Positions 52,530 through 64,000 of a stretch of DNA of 64,000 nucleotides are shown here, piece by piece; position 1 is the first letter of the stretch; every line of letters begins with the position of its first letter. The position numbers and the translations under genes are program-made. The stretch spans positions 49,717,345 to 49,781,344 of the forward strand of contig NC_030822.1 in assembly GCF_001704415.2 (NCBI RefSeq), written 5' to 3'. The notes under the pieces are model-generated. The model worked only from the letters and a program-made list of their open reading frames with translations, had not been told where the DNA came from and ran no database searches. Source of the DNA: Capra hircus (taxonomy: Eukaryota; Chordata; Mammalia; Artiodactyla; Bovidae).

Positions 52530-52700
52530 CCGGTACTTGGCATTTGAGTGACCCTTTACAGTTCAGAGACTGCATTTACACATCTTAATCTCAACAATCC
52601 TGCAAGATTGTTCAGGTTGTCCCAATTTATAGATGTGGGAAAAGCAGTTCAATGAGACCAAGTCACACATAGGACATCCCACGGTAAGTGGAAGGAAAGA
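52530..52700 (-). mobile_element. MIR remnant, antisense
   Basis: ACACATCTTAATCTCAACAA, CCCAATTTATAGATGTGGGA and GACCAAGTCACACATAGGAC follow antisense MIR. Confidence 0.65.
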
Positions 52701-52704
52701 AAAA

Positions 52705-53190
52705 TGAACTCCCCACTTGTTCAGACATCAAATCCATTTTTTTCCCGAAATTGAGGAAATGTCTGAGAGTGTAAGAGAAATAGCAGAGGAAACACTTGTT
52801 TAATAGCAATATTCCCAAAGGTATATGATAAGAGGGGGGCCAGCCGAAGAACACGGAGTGGAGACAGTCCCTAACCTGGATAATAAAGGAAGAGCTTCAG
52901 GAGAACTTGTCCTTTCCAAAGTTCAAAGTAATCTAAGGACAGACATATTCCAATAATAGTCCCCAAGTAAGGAGCAACCCTACTTTTATTTAGACAAGTG
53001 TGGTGTCCAAAGGTATTTTCTAAGCTGGAGATAAAGCTCCATCTGCCCATTGCATCAGCTCAGGGACAGTCAGGGCCATCAGCTCCTACTCACCTGCTGT
53101 GACTCACCAGGTAGATGTCCTCGCCCACCCAGAGCTGAGTGATCAATGGAAGATAAGACATTTCTTCAAAACAAGTTATCCTTCATACCA
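52705..53190. other. No recognisable feature
   Basis: Nothing recognised. Confidence 0.45.
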
Positions 53191-53194
53191 CGCT

Positions 53195-53555
53195 ACTTTA
53201 AAAAATTTTTTTAAAACCTTTATTGGCGTATGGTTGCTTTACAATGTTGTGTTCATTTCTACTGTACAGCAAAGTGAATCAGCTGTATGTATACATATAT
53301 CCCCTTTTTAAAAAAATTTCCTTCCCATTTAGGTCACCACAGAGCACTGAGTGGCATTCTCGGTGCTGTACTCATTACTTGTCTATTTTATGCATAGCAT
53401 CAATAGTGTTTTTTGGTGAGTCCCAATCTCCCAATTCATCTCATCACTCACCCTTTCCCCTTTGGTATCCATACATTTGTTCTCTACATCTCTGTCTCTC
53501 TTCTGCTTTGTAAATAACATCGTCTATGCCAGTTTGTTCCGATTCCACATGGTAG
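53195..53555 (-). mobile_element. L1 3' end, antisense
   Basis: GCTTTACAATGTTGTGTTCA, GTGAATCAGCTGTATGTATA and the TAGGTCACCACAGAGCACTG course show an antisense L1 3' UTR, with a short deletion in the C-rich part. Confidence 0.85.
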
Positions 53556-53559
53556 CAAA

Positions 53560-54485
53560 GAGAAACCAGGATGTGAGTGCCTATGGCTGGCATCTCAGGC
53601 TCCATCAATTCTTTTTATCTTTTCATTGACAAAGATGTAAAAAGAGGGCATGCAATAGAGGTGAGTTAACGTAACCTTTCACAACCTCTTGCCTAGCCCA
53701 CCTTCCTCCTCCCTCTCGCATTCTCTGTGTTCTTGGCATAATTCTTTCCCAACAGCTCCCTTGAGCACCTTTCTGCTCATTATTTTATTCTACCTGCCTA
53801 GATAAATCTCCAGATGATTCACTCCCTCTAAAACCCACCTACTCTAACATTGTCAGGGGAGTCCTACAAAGAACAATCAAGCATTTGCCTGGAGGACTAG
53901 TGGACTAGATTTCTTCTGTTTTAATTTATAACATGAAATAAGGAGCTTAATCTACACCAGGCTCCTGGGAACCCCACTTAATAGACTGCACATCAGGGAA
54001 CTTTCCACAGACTGCTTTGGAAGATGTTGCTATTGGAATATTCTCTGACCAACTAACTGATTGCTGATGTCTGTTTCATGCCTCAGTGACTTCTTGTTGT
54101 TGACCTGGGTTCATTCTCTCATTCAGCTTATTGAATACTTTTTATGAGACAGGTTGTTATCAAAAGGCTATTTGTTCTTTCATCAGAGGACAGAAGGAAG
54201 GGCATACAGTATATAATTCATCCATTTTTCTTAGTCCTCAATATTTGTGAGCAATTGTTCAGAGAGGTCCATAGGAGGGCCATCACATAGTGATGTGACC
54301 AGAACACCCTGCAAGAAAAAAGACGAAAGAAAATAATTTTCTCCTTCTTAAATATAGTCCAGTCTTCAAAATTCACTGAAAATAGGAACTGATGCTTTCT
54401 GTCGATAGCTATTGGAGATATAAACAGAATGAATGTGGTCCTCAGAAAGACAAGATAATCCTATAAAGCAGTACTTCTACTTGAA
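53560..54485. other. Unassigned sequence
   Basis: A C/T-rich part at 53695-53840 is weakly L2-like. No exon seen. Confidence 0.4.
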
Positions 54486-54489
54486 CAGC

Positions 54490-54760
54490 ATTTAGATGTC
54501 TTTTTAGAGGAAAATAACGGTCGTGTAGCCCCATGTTGACTCCAATTCATTTTATTTTAATGTTTCTTAGATATATATAACCATTAAACCAAGCATAAAT
54601 TCCTTATGCATATTAACCCTTAAGCAATACAGTCAAAATTAATTTGCAAATAAAGCTAAACTAATACCAGAATCATTAGCATTAGTTTAGTAATACATAT
54701 GACAACTTGGTAAAATTAATTTTTGCTCAGAATGTGACTGCGATCCCAAGTGCTATGGTG
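54490..54760. promoter_or_regulatory. Candidate conserved non-coding element, AT-rich
   Basis: A repeat-free AT-rich block with octamer/POU-like ATGCATATTAA at 54606 and AATTTGCAAAT at 54640, ATCATTAGCATTAG near 54672 and AAAATTAATTTTT near 54712. It resembles AT-rich developmental enhancers. Only motif texture supports this. Confidence 0.35.
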
Positions 54761-54764
54761 TATG

Positions 54765-54983
54765 TACTTGCTTTTAAGTTTGGTCTGCCTCTGCAGTCAC
54801 CTGTTATGCAATGACCCCATCCCTACAGTACTTCTCTCTGAAAATGAAAAATCTGAGAAGCCACCACTTCTTTAGTATACACTGAAGTCCTCTGGTTTTC
54901 ACTACAGTGCAAGTGAATTCTACCTCACCCCCTTCTCATTAGTGAAACATACCACTTGGCTCCAACACAAATGCAATTGGAGC
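54765..54983. other. Unassigned short stretch
   Basis: Nothing recognised. Confidence 0.4.
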
Positions 54984-54993
54984 TCTGGAATCA

Positions 54994-55205
54994 CGCGAAA
55001 GAAAGTGATGTCGCTCAGTCATGTCCGACTCGTAGAGACCCCATGGATTGCAGCCTACCAGGCTCCTCGGTCCACGGGATTTTCCAGGCAAGAGTACTGG
55101 AGTGGGGTGCCATCTCCTTCTCCAGGGGATCTTCCCGACCCAGGGATCGAACCCAGGCCTCCCTCATTGTAGACAGATGCTTTACTGCCTGAGCCACCAG
55201 GGAAG
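54994..55205 (-). mobile_element. Bov-tA SINE with 10-bp target duplication
   Basis: Antisense Bov-tA from GTCGCTCAGTCATGTCCGAC to GAGCCACCAGGGAAG. The repeat tctggaatca flanks it at 54984-54993 and 55206-55215. It keeps several CpGs, so it is fairly young. Confidence 0.93.
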
Positions 55206-55320
55206 TCTGGAATCAAGTAGCAGTTGTCAATTCTGAGGTCTTTCAGATGCCCCAGAATATGTGCACACGTGCCTTTTAGACCATCAAACTGAAAATATAA
55301 CTTAGAAAATTTCTCATTAA

Positions 55321-55515
55321 GTACCATATGTAAAATAGATCATTAGTGGGAGCTCAGTTCAGTGCTCTGTTATGACTTCGAGGGGTGGGATGGAGGGAGG
55401 GAGGTCCAAGAGGGGGAGGCTATATGTGTACATAGAGCTGACTCACTTCATTGTACAGCAGAAACTAATACGATGCTGTAAAACAATTATACTCCAATAG
55501 AAAAATTTTTTAATG
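55321..55515 (+). mobile_element. L1 3' UTR and tail
   Basis: CATATGTAAAATAGATCATT, GTGGGAGCTCAGTTCAGTGC and ACAATTATACTCCAATAGAA give the sense L1 end. Confidence 0.85.
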
Positions 55516-55519
55516 TTTT

Positions 55520-56410
55520 TTGACTTTCTAAGAATATGCCTCTAGCCTCCCACAGAGATTCCACATATTCCTGCTTGACAAATATGGCCAGAGAACTATC
55601 TGAATTTCTTCTGTCAGGGCCCGTAATGCCACAGGTCCTATACCACTGTCCAGGAAGAGTTGGCCCTGCTTCCATCACAGAGATGGAGGTCAGGAGGGAT
55701 GAGGAAAAAGGCATGGCTGTTCAGACTGAGCCATCTCCAGAATTTCCCAGATGGAAATCAGGCAGAAACTCAACTCATTTGGAATATTTTGCACTTGCCA
55801 CAAATGGCTGAGAGACTATTATGATCTAACCCTGTGTAGGATGCTTTTACGGGATGTTATAAAAGAGAAAATACATACACACTGGCTAACAAGAGAGGCG
55901 GGATGACATAATGGCCTATTTCATCTGCAATTTCAGTGATTATATAAATGATGAATAAAATCCAACTACAAGTGCTTTTTTATTATCTCCTCGATGGGGT
56001 AAGATCTGAAAGCTTGACCCCTGGAAAGTAATAGCCTCTTTCAGATGTTCCAGAGCTGGAATAAAGCTGGGGATCTGGACTTTGACCTGAAGCTCTTAAA
56101 CAGAATGCGGCTTATCACTCCCCTGAGGGACAGAGACAGTTTTACAATGAGATCATCTTACACTGGAGGAGTGGTATAGATGACTCTTAAAAGTCAATGT
56201 AATCTACCCCAAAATGGCTTCTACTGGGGGTGGCTGAGATACCAGATTGGCAGTGCTGAAGTGTTCACCGCAGGCCCCCTACCTTGCCTTGGATAGAGAA
56301 GGGTGGAGGTCAAGCTGCTGATACTCGTGTCCTGGAAGCAGGGGGTTCTGTCTTTGTCTTGAGGTCACTAGATAGAACAAGACCTGAGTCATTCTCCCTG
56401 AAAGTGTTTG
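55520..56410. other. Unassigned sequence
   Basis: The 91-codon frame at 55536-55811 has no recognisable product. No repeat recognised. Confidence 0.4.
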
Positions 56411-56425
56411 AGCTCAGATCAAGTC

Positions 56426-56938
56426 TCTTGTTCAGTCATGTCTCTTTGCAACCTCATGGACTGCAACACACCACACTTCCCTGTCCTTCACCATCTCCCA
56501 GAGTTTGCTTAAACTCATGTCCATTGAGTCAGTGATGCCATCCAACCATCTCGTCCTCTGTCATCCCCATCCCCTTCTTCTCCTGCCTTCAGTCTTTCCC
56601 ATCATCAGGATCTTTTCCAATGAGTCAGTTTTTTGCATCAGTTGGCCAAAGTATTGGAGCTTCAGCATCAGTCCTTCCAATGAACACCCAGGACTGATCT
56701 CCTTTAGGATGGACTGGTTTGATATCCTTGCAGTCCAAAGGATTCTAATGAGTCTCCTTCAACACCACAATTCAGAAGTATCAATCCTTCGGCGCTCAGG
56801 CTGCTTTATGGTCCAACTCTCACATCCATGCATGACTACTAGAAAAACCATAGCTTTGACTATGAAGACCTTTGTTGGCAAAGTAATGTCTCTGCTTTTT
56901 AATATGCTGCCTAGGTTTGATCAAGTCCTAAAAGCCAG
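56426..56938 (-). mobile_element. BovB 3' end with 9-bp target duplication
   Basis: From TCTTGTTCAGTCATGTCTCT to AATATGCTGCCTAGGTTT, it is an antisense BovB truncated at its 5' end. The repeat gatcaagtc flanks it at 56417-56425 and 56939-56947. The plus frame at 56505-57041 is only the antisense of this element. Confidence 0.92.
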
Positions 56939-56949
56939 CAAACCAATTA

Positions 56950-57335
56950 CTGGGCAAACTACCTACATCACGTTAGATTGTCCTCTAGCCAGGGTGTCCA
57001 GAATCTGGGTTCTTTCCAATAGAATGGAATCTCTGGAGTAATACCCTTGCTGGTATACCATCCCTGAGGGAAGTTACTTTGTCATGTGTGGCTGAGCTTG
57101 ATTGTACCTTTTGTCTGTCAGGCATTTGTAGTTAAAACCAGAAGCACTTTGGATGCTACGTGATTGAACCAAGATTTCTCTCAGTAACTTCTGCCTATCT
57201 CAAAACTCATGAATCATCCAGGTAACTTGGGGCTTTATCCCCTATCAATGGATTCTGCTAATGTGTACAGACAGGAGAAGGCAGATTAGAGCAACCTTTC
57301 CGGGTAGAAGTAGGCAGTTGAGAAAAAGTGTTTGC
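56950..57335. other. Unique sequence
   Basis: Nothing recognised. It leads into the enhancer-like block that follows. Confidence 0.4.
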
Positions 57336-57339
57336 AGAT

Positions 57340-57690
57340 CTCTCACACCTCTGATGGTGATACACAGCATCCATTAGTGAGACACCTAATCATCTGTAGC
57401 TGTCAAATCCAAACTGCCTTCTTTTAAGAGCCAATTTGTTTTCTTGCCAGATCAATGCTCTTATCTGTAATTGTGTGGACCACCAGCAACAGCCAATAAC
57501 CAGTTAACATGCAATTCAATTTTGGAAGAAAAGAAATGTCTTAATTCAAACACTTATTGTACAAGTGTGAAATGCCCTTAGTGAAATTAATGGTGGCTGA
57601 GTGACTATAACTTATAAATCAGTTTGCCTGAGTGGAGCAAAGTGATAGAAGGAACTAATATAGACTTGGGAACAGATGAACACAACTTTG
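57340..57690. promoter_or_regulatory. Candidate conserved non-coding element
   Basis: A repeat-free block with CCATTAG at 57371, CCTAATCATC at 57385, a TALE-type TGTCA in GCTGTCAAATCC at 57401 (a string shared with the block at 41568), CTGTAATTG near 57475, and GAAATTAATGG near 57584. It also holds CACTT-ATTGTAC-AAGTG around 57550. The texture is that of vertebrate conserved enhancers; conservation is untested. Confidence 0.42.
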
Positions 57691-57694
57691 CTCA

Positions 57695-58225
57695 GTCTTT
57701 TGATTTTTAACTCTGGGTCTGCTGCCATTACAATATTCTGTTGATAATGGCTGTCAGCATGCCTAGATCTTATCTAGTATAACAGCTGGAACAACAGTCC
57801 GAGTTTCCAGTGCTCCCACTGACCGTAACGTCTCAGCAGAAAGATGCTCCGCTGCCTATGCATTACTCTCTCCTCTACTCTAGCCTTGGTCCCCAAACAG
57901 GTGTCTTCAGATGTCCATTAATCCTATCATGAGACCCCCATCCTCCATTTTTCATTTGAAATGGATGCAAAGGAAGATTTCAACCTTCTGAGACACTCTT
58001 GTGTTGTGCAGAGGTTGTGCTCTGATTCACAATTTTTTAAATAGCCAAATCATATCTCTGTACCATGCTGCAATACTCTAATACGCTGTACCATGCTCCA
58101 ATACATTTGCTCATGAAGCATAACATCACAGAAAGTGCTCTAAGCAAGTAGAATTTTCAGTTGAAAATAGAGAATAACAAGCTGTTCGCTAAGCCTGTAT
58201 CAACCTCTTTTCCCTTGCCACGTAG
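57695..58225. other. Unassigned sequence
   Basis: Nothing recognised. A small local repetition (TACCATGCT...CAATAC) occurs near 58060-58103. Confidence 0.4.
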
Positions 58226-58229
58226 CCAG

Positions 58230-58625
58230 ACCATACCCGCTCTTTCCTTTTCTGTTTGATGTGGCCATGTGACTGAGTTCAAGCCAGTGGAATCTGAACC
58301 TAAGTGAACCTTAGTGAAGATGGGCTTGGACGCTTGGTCCTAAGAAATCTTTCACATACCATTCTTCTTGTTCTTTCCTCTTCTAGTAAATTGACACAGA
58401 TTAATAATGACAGTTTTGGAAGCCAAAGTGTTGATGATGGAATAGATGGAAGGCATATGAGTCCCTGAATCACCATTTGGGAGAGAGTTGGGCATCAATT
58501 AAGAACACCTATTTTACTCTTTATCTGAAAGCAAAGTAAACTCCTTTGATGTTTGAACCTTAATGTAATTTGGGGTTTACTTGTTACAGCAGCAAGCATA
58601 AATGTCAATGATACAGTGTGTTCTA
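58230..58625 (+). mobile_element. MLT1-like LTR remnant
   Basis: GGCCATGTGACTGAGTTCAA, GGAAGGCATATGAGTCCCTG, GAATCACCATTTGGGAGAGA and TTTGGGGTTTACTTGTTACA follow an MLT1-like mammalian LTR. Confidence 0.6.
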
Positions 58626-58629
58626 CTGA

Positions 58630-59845
58630 ATATAATGAGAAAGGAAAGTGATATTTCAAGATTCCTAAGAGTTTTAGGATATTTTTCTCCCAAAATGAGT
58701 GTTTTTAAAGAACACTTTTAAAGGAAGGTATTAACCTTCCTTAGGTTTGAGATTCAAGTTCCTTGTCTGAGCGAAAAAAAAGAAAAAAGAATTTTGGACT
58801 AAATCTTCCTGAATCCGTGTCATGTTACTATTTTGTGTTTCTATTCACATAATCTTCCCTTTTTTCTTCTTTTTGAGGAAGGAAATGCAAAGCATAGGAC
58901 CATACAATGAAAAATCTTTTCCCAAGTAGCGTGGAGAATAGTAAGGAGGTCAAGTCAATGTAGAAACAAAGAAATACAAAATCTATTAGAATTAAGCCAG
59001 CTAGTTACACCGGGCTTTACCATTGTTTTGGGACTTTTTATTGCTGCAAAGAAGTATGAAACAAAAATGGTATATTATGAAGAGGGAAGGGTAGAGGGAA
59101 ATCTTGAGGAAGGAGGGGAGGAGGGCAGATAGTGTTGAAACTCAAGTAGGAAACAAAGTGACATTTAGCTTTGGGTCCATGACTTTCTAACTAGTCAACG
59201 CTGATAGATTGTGACCCCACCTGTTAACGAATAGAGCTGCTGTTTGCTTCCTGCTTACTCAACTCTTGCTCCTCTAACAGCAAATGAATCTCACATGTAC
59301 ATAGACACATACTCCCACACAAGCACACTTCCAGACAGTGGGTCATCATTTCCTTCAGTATTTATGCCAAGAATTGCCACACTGTTAACGTCTGTCTTCC
59401 AAATACACTTAACCCTCATGTGTAAGTGATTTGACATTACATCTTTTCCTATTAATGAAAAAAATTTTTTTTCTGCAGTCACCCAGCTTCCAAACTAATC
59501 CCAGGTATAAAATGTAAATTACATTAAATGTTTAAACTATTCCAGACACACCTTAATCAGATAATCCTTTCTTAACTCAGGAAGGGTCTTAAAAGATGGA
59601 CTGCCATTTATCAACCCAAGAGAGCTGAGACCCACAATCCAACAATATGCTGTTTTCATGAGTGACTCCCCTGGTTGGCATGATACCACAAAGCACTGTG
59701 GAATGCCAAACACCCAATTCTTTGGATTAAAAGCACAGTAATTCCGTGAAGCTTTTTGTTCCGAGTTGAGAGAATGGTTGTGTAGTGACTCACACTTCTT
59801 CAGACTTATCAGAGTAACATTATGTCAAGTATTTCATAAAATGAT
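58630..59845. other. Unassigned sequence
   Basis: AT-rich parts and a purine-rich stretch at 59075-59130. No gene or repeat recognised. Confidence 0.4.
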
Positions 59846-59847
59846 CT

Positions 59848-59955
59848 TTCTTTCCCTCTGTTCTTCCTCTCTCCCTCTCCATCTCTCTCTCTCCCCCTCT
59901 CCCTCTGTCTCTCTCCTTCCCTCTGTCTCTCCCTCTCTTTCTCCATCTCTCTCTC
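59848..59955 (+). repeat. Polypyrimidine (CT)-rich tract
   Basis: About 108 bases almost entirely C and T, with CTCTCT and CCCTCT units and few purines. It could form triplex (H-DNA) under superhelical stress. Confidence 0.9.
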
Positions 59956-60071
59956 AAAGGTGATTTGTGAATCTTCCTTCAAACTTAGCTAAAATTTAGC
60001 TTTAATCTCTAACATTAAATAGATTAAAAAAGCAAAACAAAACCAAAACCTGAACCCTATGAAGAAATCTG

Positions 60072-60344
60072 CTGCTGCTGCTGCTGCTAAGTCGCTTCCA
60101 TCGCGGCCGACTCTGCGACCCCAGAGGTGGCAGCCCACCAGGCTCTGCCATCCCTGGGATTCTCCAGGCAAGAACACTGGCGTGGGTTGCCATTTCCTTC
60201 TCCAATGCATGAGAGTGAAAAGTGAAAGTGAAGTTGCTCAGTCGTGTCTGACTTCGTGATCCCATGGACTGCAGCCCAACAGGCTCCTCCATCCACGGGA
60301 TTTTCCAAGCAAGAGTACTGGAGTGGGGTGCCATTGCCTTCTCC
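60072..60344 (-). mobile_element. Bov-A2 SINE with target duplication
   Basis: Antisense full-length Bov-A2: (GCT)n, TAAGTCGCTTCCATCGCGGC, linker AAAGTGAAAGTGAAG and CATTGCCTTCTCC. A 13-bp repeat with one mismatch (atgaagaaatctg / atggagaaatctg) lies at 60059-60071 and 60345-60357. Confidence 0.93.
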
Positions 60345-60359
60345 ATGGAGAAATCTGGT

Positions 60360-61015
60360 CCATAGCTAAAAGGATTTCAGTAACAAGAAAGGTCCTCTGA
60401 CTTCAACACTGATCAGATTCCAACCACAGATCTAGGCATCGGAAGTGGAGAAAGAAGCTGTAGTGGGACTTGCCCAGGCCTGCTCTCTCAGGTTTCACTG
60501 CTTTTTACCCAGTACTGACATAAGCTAAAGGACTGCAGCCCCCAGGAGCTCTGAGTTTGACTGTTACTGGCCCATGAGCATTCTCTCTTGAGCTGTTAAA
60601 TCAGACACGGAAGAATAAGTCTCTGACCTCCGAGCGGAAGGCTCCAAGGCTATGTTCTAGACTCAGGGAGTAGAATTGAGTATGAAAATCACTTAGGACA
60701 CATGATTCACATTTCTTCCCATTTGCCTATTTGTTTAGTCCCTTGTTTCATTTCACAAAGTATTGAATCAGATACTGGGGTAGAGAAACTTTATCAATGT
60801 AAATTCATGAAATAAAATCAGAGGTCAGAGTGAAAAAAAGAGGCAGTACAAATACGCTAGCCATAACGTATATGCCATGGCAGACAGAGTCCTTTTTGAT
60901 CCTGGTCAAAAGAAACTATTATCAGGAATGTTCTTCAAGCTTTTGGTCTGACTGACGTTTTTAAAATTTAAGAACATGAGGAAAATGTAAAAATTTTTAA
61001 ATGATTTGTAAACCT
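60360..61015. other. No recognisable feature
   Basis: Nothing recognised. Confidence 0.45.
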
Positions 61016-61585
61016 CTCACAAAGAGATTTAGAATGGTTAATATTTTGGTGTGCTTACTCTTAGCTTTTCTCTTTCTCTCCCTCTATATATAAAAATATA
61101 AATTACATAATGTGCATTCTTCCACATCATTAACTATTTTATGCAAACGTGATTTGTAATGGTCTGAAAAATGGTACCTCATGGACATATCATAATTATG
61201 CCAGACTCCTATTTATTATTAGACATTTTGATTGCTTCTAATAATTTGCTATAATAAACTCATGATGGAGGGCCTTATATATAATCTTTTCAGACATTTC
61301 TCATAATTTCCTGAGGATATATTCTTGTGAGTAGAATTATCAGGACCAATGGAAAAATTTTCTGTGTGGTTCTTTATTTTCAAATCACTTTCTAGAACAT
61401 CAGTAGCCATTTTCATTTTAACAATGATTCATAAGAGCACTTTCTCAACATTCTCTTCAAAATAAATTACTATTTTAAAAAATTTCATTAGTTTGACAGG
61501 TAGAAAATAGTATTTCATTATATTTCTTTTCTTCTGATTTCTGACTTTGCTTCTTATACTCGTTAAGGATTTGTTTTCATTTTTA

Positions 61586-61780
61586 GAGTGTGTTAGTCAC
61601 GCAGTCGTGTCCAACTCTTTACAACCTCATGGACTTTCAGCCTGCTAGGCTCCTCTGTCCATGGGATTTCCCAGGACAGAATACTGGAGCAGGTTGCCAT
61701 TCCCTTCTCCAGGGGATCTTCCGGACCCAGGGATCAAACCTGCATCTTCTGCACTGTAGGCAGATTCTTTACTTTCTGAG
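61586..61780 (-). mobile_element. Bov-tA SINE, antisense
   Basis: GTGTGTTAGTCACGCAGTCG to GATTCTTTACTTTCTGAGGA, complete except for the last bases of the head. Confidence 0.9.
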
Positions 61781-62429
61781 GAGGATAGCCTATTTATGTG
61801 CTTGGTGCTTGACCAGTTTGGGTTTAATCTTTAATATGTTTTATTAACTTTTTAATAAAAATTTTTCACATATTATAGTTTGTTATATTTATATTCATAC
61901 AATGCTTTAAGCAAGGTCTTTTATTCTTTATATTTTCTTAATATTTATAATTCAAAGTAGTTGATTATCATATATGTACTTTGAGATCCACCACTTGACC
62001 AAGTGCTAAATTATTATAAATTATTCTAATTGTAAAATATTTTGGAAGATATATCAAGTTTCTTCTTTTTGAATAATTTTACTTATTTCTGTTTCATATA
62101 TAAGCAGCTTCCCTCTTACAAACTCTTGTCAGTTTTAATGAGCTAGATATTTGTAATGTTTAAGATACAGACTTTTTCATATTAAGAAAGCATACTGTTT
62201 GTTCTACTTCACTATAGTTTTCTTTTTCAATATTGGATACTAAATTTTATCAGATATGATTGATATGGTCATGTAGCCTTTCATGGTTTGACTTATTGAG
62301 AGGCATAGCATTAAAACAGACTTGGATTCTTTGATTCAGGAATTTACTCTTACATGTCAAAAAAAAATATTTTTTTAGCCATACTATTTAACTTCATTTA
62401 TTAGTCTATTTTGTTTATTACTTGTTTTT

Positions 62430-62885
62430 CAATTAATTAGTTTATTTTAATTGGAGGATAATTACTTTACAATATTGTGGTTTTCACCATAATATTTTCA
62501 TCAGCCACACGTGCACATGTGTCTCCCATCCTGAACCCCGCTTCTGCCTCCCTCCCCACCCCAGCACTGGCTTTGAGTGCCCTACTTCATGCATGGAACT
62601 TGCACTGGGCATCTATTTTACATATGGTAGTATACATGTTTCAATGTTATCCCCTCGTATCACCCCACCCTCGCCTTCTCCCATAGTCCATAAGTCTGTT
62701 CTTTACATCTGTGTCTCTTTTGCTGCCTTGAGTATAGGATGGTCATTACCATCTTTCTAAATTCCATATATATGCGTTAATATGCTGTATTGGTGTTTCT
62801 CTTTCTGACTTACTTCACCTCATTAGAACTGACTCAAATGTGTTCTTTTTTATGGCTGAGTAATATCCCATTGTATATTTAAATA
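62430..62885 (-). mobile_element. L1 3' end, antisense
   Basis: ATTGGAGGATAATTACTTTA, a C-rich 3' UTR (CTGCCTCCCTCCCCACCCCA), CTTTCTGACTTACTTCACCT and TTTATGGCTGAGTAATATCC. It is inserted in the older L1M. Confidence 0.85.
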
Positions 62886-64000
62886 TCAGTATTCTAGTTT
62901 GGAGTCTTTATATCCACGTTCATAATTTGGAATTTCATAGTATTATTATATGCAATAGAGATAAGATTTTTTGATATCAGTTTATAGTAAATAAATTAGA
63001 AATGTTCATTTATTATATTTATTTAGGTTATTATTTAATTTATTTAATCATTTAGTAAATGAATTAAATATGTTTAGTATTTTCTCTGTTCTTGAATTTA
63101 CAGTTCACATTACTTTTAGCATTTTAGAGAACTTGTCAGTAGGAATCTCTGCCCCTAAAACTTTTATTTGATAGAATAATTCCTTAATAATTCTTTGAAA
63201 TGTTTGCCATATTATTTCATCTGTTCAAAACTTCCATTCTCTTTGAATCAACTTTGATAATTTGTAAGCTCCCTAGATATTTACCATTGTATTGTATTTT
63301 TCAAAGTACTGTGAAGTTTCACGTACATCATTTTCATTAAAATTATGTTAATATGACATATGCAGCATTACATTTTTTTCATTCATGTATTTTAAAATGT
63401 GTCGCATTTTTTTCTTTACTTCCTGATGAGAATTTCCTCTGCTGAATTTTTCTGATTTCTAATTTATTTATTTCTTTTGTTATCTTTACTGTTTTCTTCC
63501 TTCTGCTTTCCTTAGATTGAGTTAAGTTTTCTAGCTACTTGAAAAAATGATCATGTATTTTTCATAACTAAATCACTTTAGGCAATGAATTACTACTAAT
63601 TAGAACTTGGGCCATATCCCATAAGTTTTGGTAAACAGGTTTTATTGTCATCATTGAACTGCAATTTTAATTTTTATTTCTTCTTTGATATACTTATTCA
63701 AGGATGATTTAATGTGCTTTTGTGAACCATTGTCCCCCTAAGCACACATACAGCACTCCTTGGTCTTTGTTAAAATGACCTGAACTTTTAAAGTATTTTT
63801 CAAGAATATTTTCAATATTCTTGATTTCTGCCCTCGATTTTATAACCAAATATATTACAAGTTATATCATCAAACCTTGTGTTCTGCTATCTAAAAATGT
63901 AAACAACTGTATTACTTGAACTATTCTTGATCCCATCATATTTTAAAAATTAATAGTTCTTTATAACCTTTGTCTCAGTGCTATTTGGTGCTGTGAGATA

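Larger units (their letters stand above)
61020..63950 (-). mobile_element. Decayed L1M, antisense, interrupted twice
   Basis: AT-rich DNA that follows L1M 3'-to-5' on the plus strand: TAATTTGCTATAATAAACTC, GTTTGACAGGTAGAAAATAG, ATTTTATCAGATATGATTGA, then CCATATCCCATAAGTTTTGG near 63613. No frame survives. A Bov-tA (61586-61780) and a younger L1 (62430-62885) sit inside. Confidence 0.6.

Overview
The window is nuclear DNA from a ruminant of the family Bovidae (cattle, buffalo, sheep or goat type; the species cannot be told from sequence alone). The evidence is the density of lineage-restricted retroposons: tRNA-headed Bov-tA SINEs, Bov-A2 SINEs with (AGC)n tails, BovB (RTE-clade) LINEs ending in repeated CTGAA units, CHR-2-like SINEs, and ruminant L1 3' ends. 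Older mammalian layers (MIR, L2, MLT1-type LTRs, decayed L1M) lie underneath. I find no protein-coding exon, functional tRNA, rRNA, satellite or CRISPR array. Nearly all open reading frames are chance frames or BovB fragments. The window reads as a gene desert or a very large intron.

Layout. 1-9.8 kb: sparse old sequence with scattered SINEs and a tiny Bov-A2 tail inside an L1 tail. 9.8-13 kb: an L1 with clear target duplications, then a four-level nest (MIR containing L1, containing BovB, containing a 150-bp copied segment). 13-19.9 kb: MIRs, a GC-richer block of unknown nature and SINE pairs. 19.9-31.2 kb: the retrotransposon-rich core, with a 5'-inverted L1 holding a rearranged BovB, a 1.8-kb BovB carrying reverse-transcriptase remnants, decayed L1M interrupted by another inverted L1, a 2.1-kb BovB with a textbook 5' inversion and target duplication, and a displaced 172-bp duplication. 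31.2-40 kb: SINEs, an MLT1 and an interrupted MIR. 40.6-42.5 kb: a possible small retrocopy, then the strongest candidate for function, a CpG-retaining, repeat-free block rich in homeodomain-type motifs that looks like a conserved developmental enhancer cluster. 43-54 kb: mixed, including an MLT1 carrying a 5'-inverted L1 with a 16-bp target duplication. 54-60 kb: two more enhancer-like repeat-free blocks among SINEs and BovB. 61-64 kb: AT-rich decayed L1M on the minus strand with younger insertions.

There is no gene circuit here. What the window offers is (1) candidate conserved non-coding regulatory DNA, best at 41.38-42.44 kb, and (2) an unusually readable record of retrotransposition: four 5'-inverted LINEs, two or three 3'-truncated SINEs that still have target duplications, and two short-range displaced duplications. 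Conservation and family calls rest on pattern recognition and memory of the families; no search or alignment was run.
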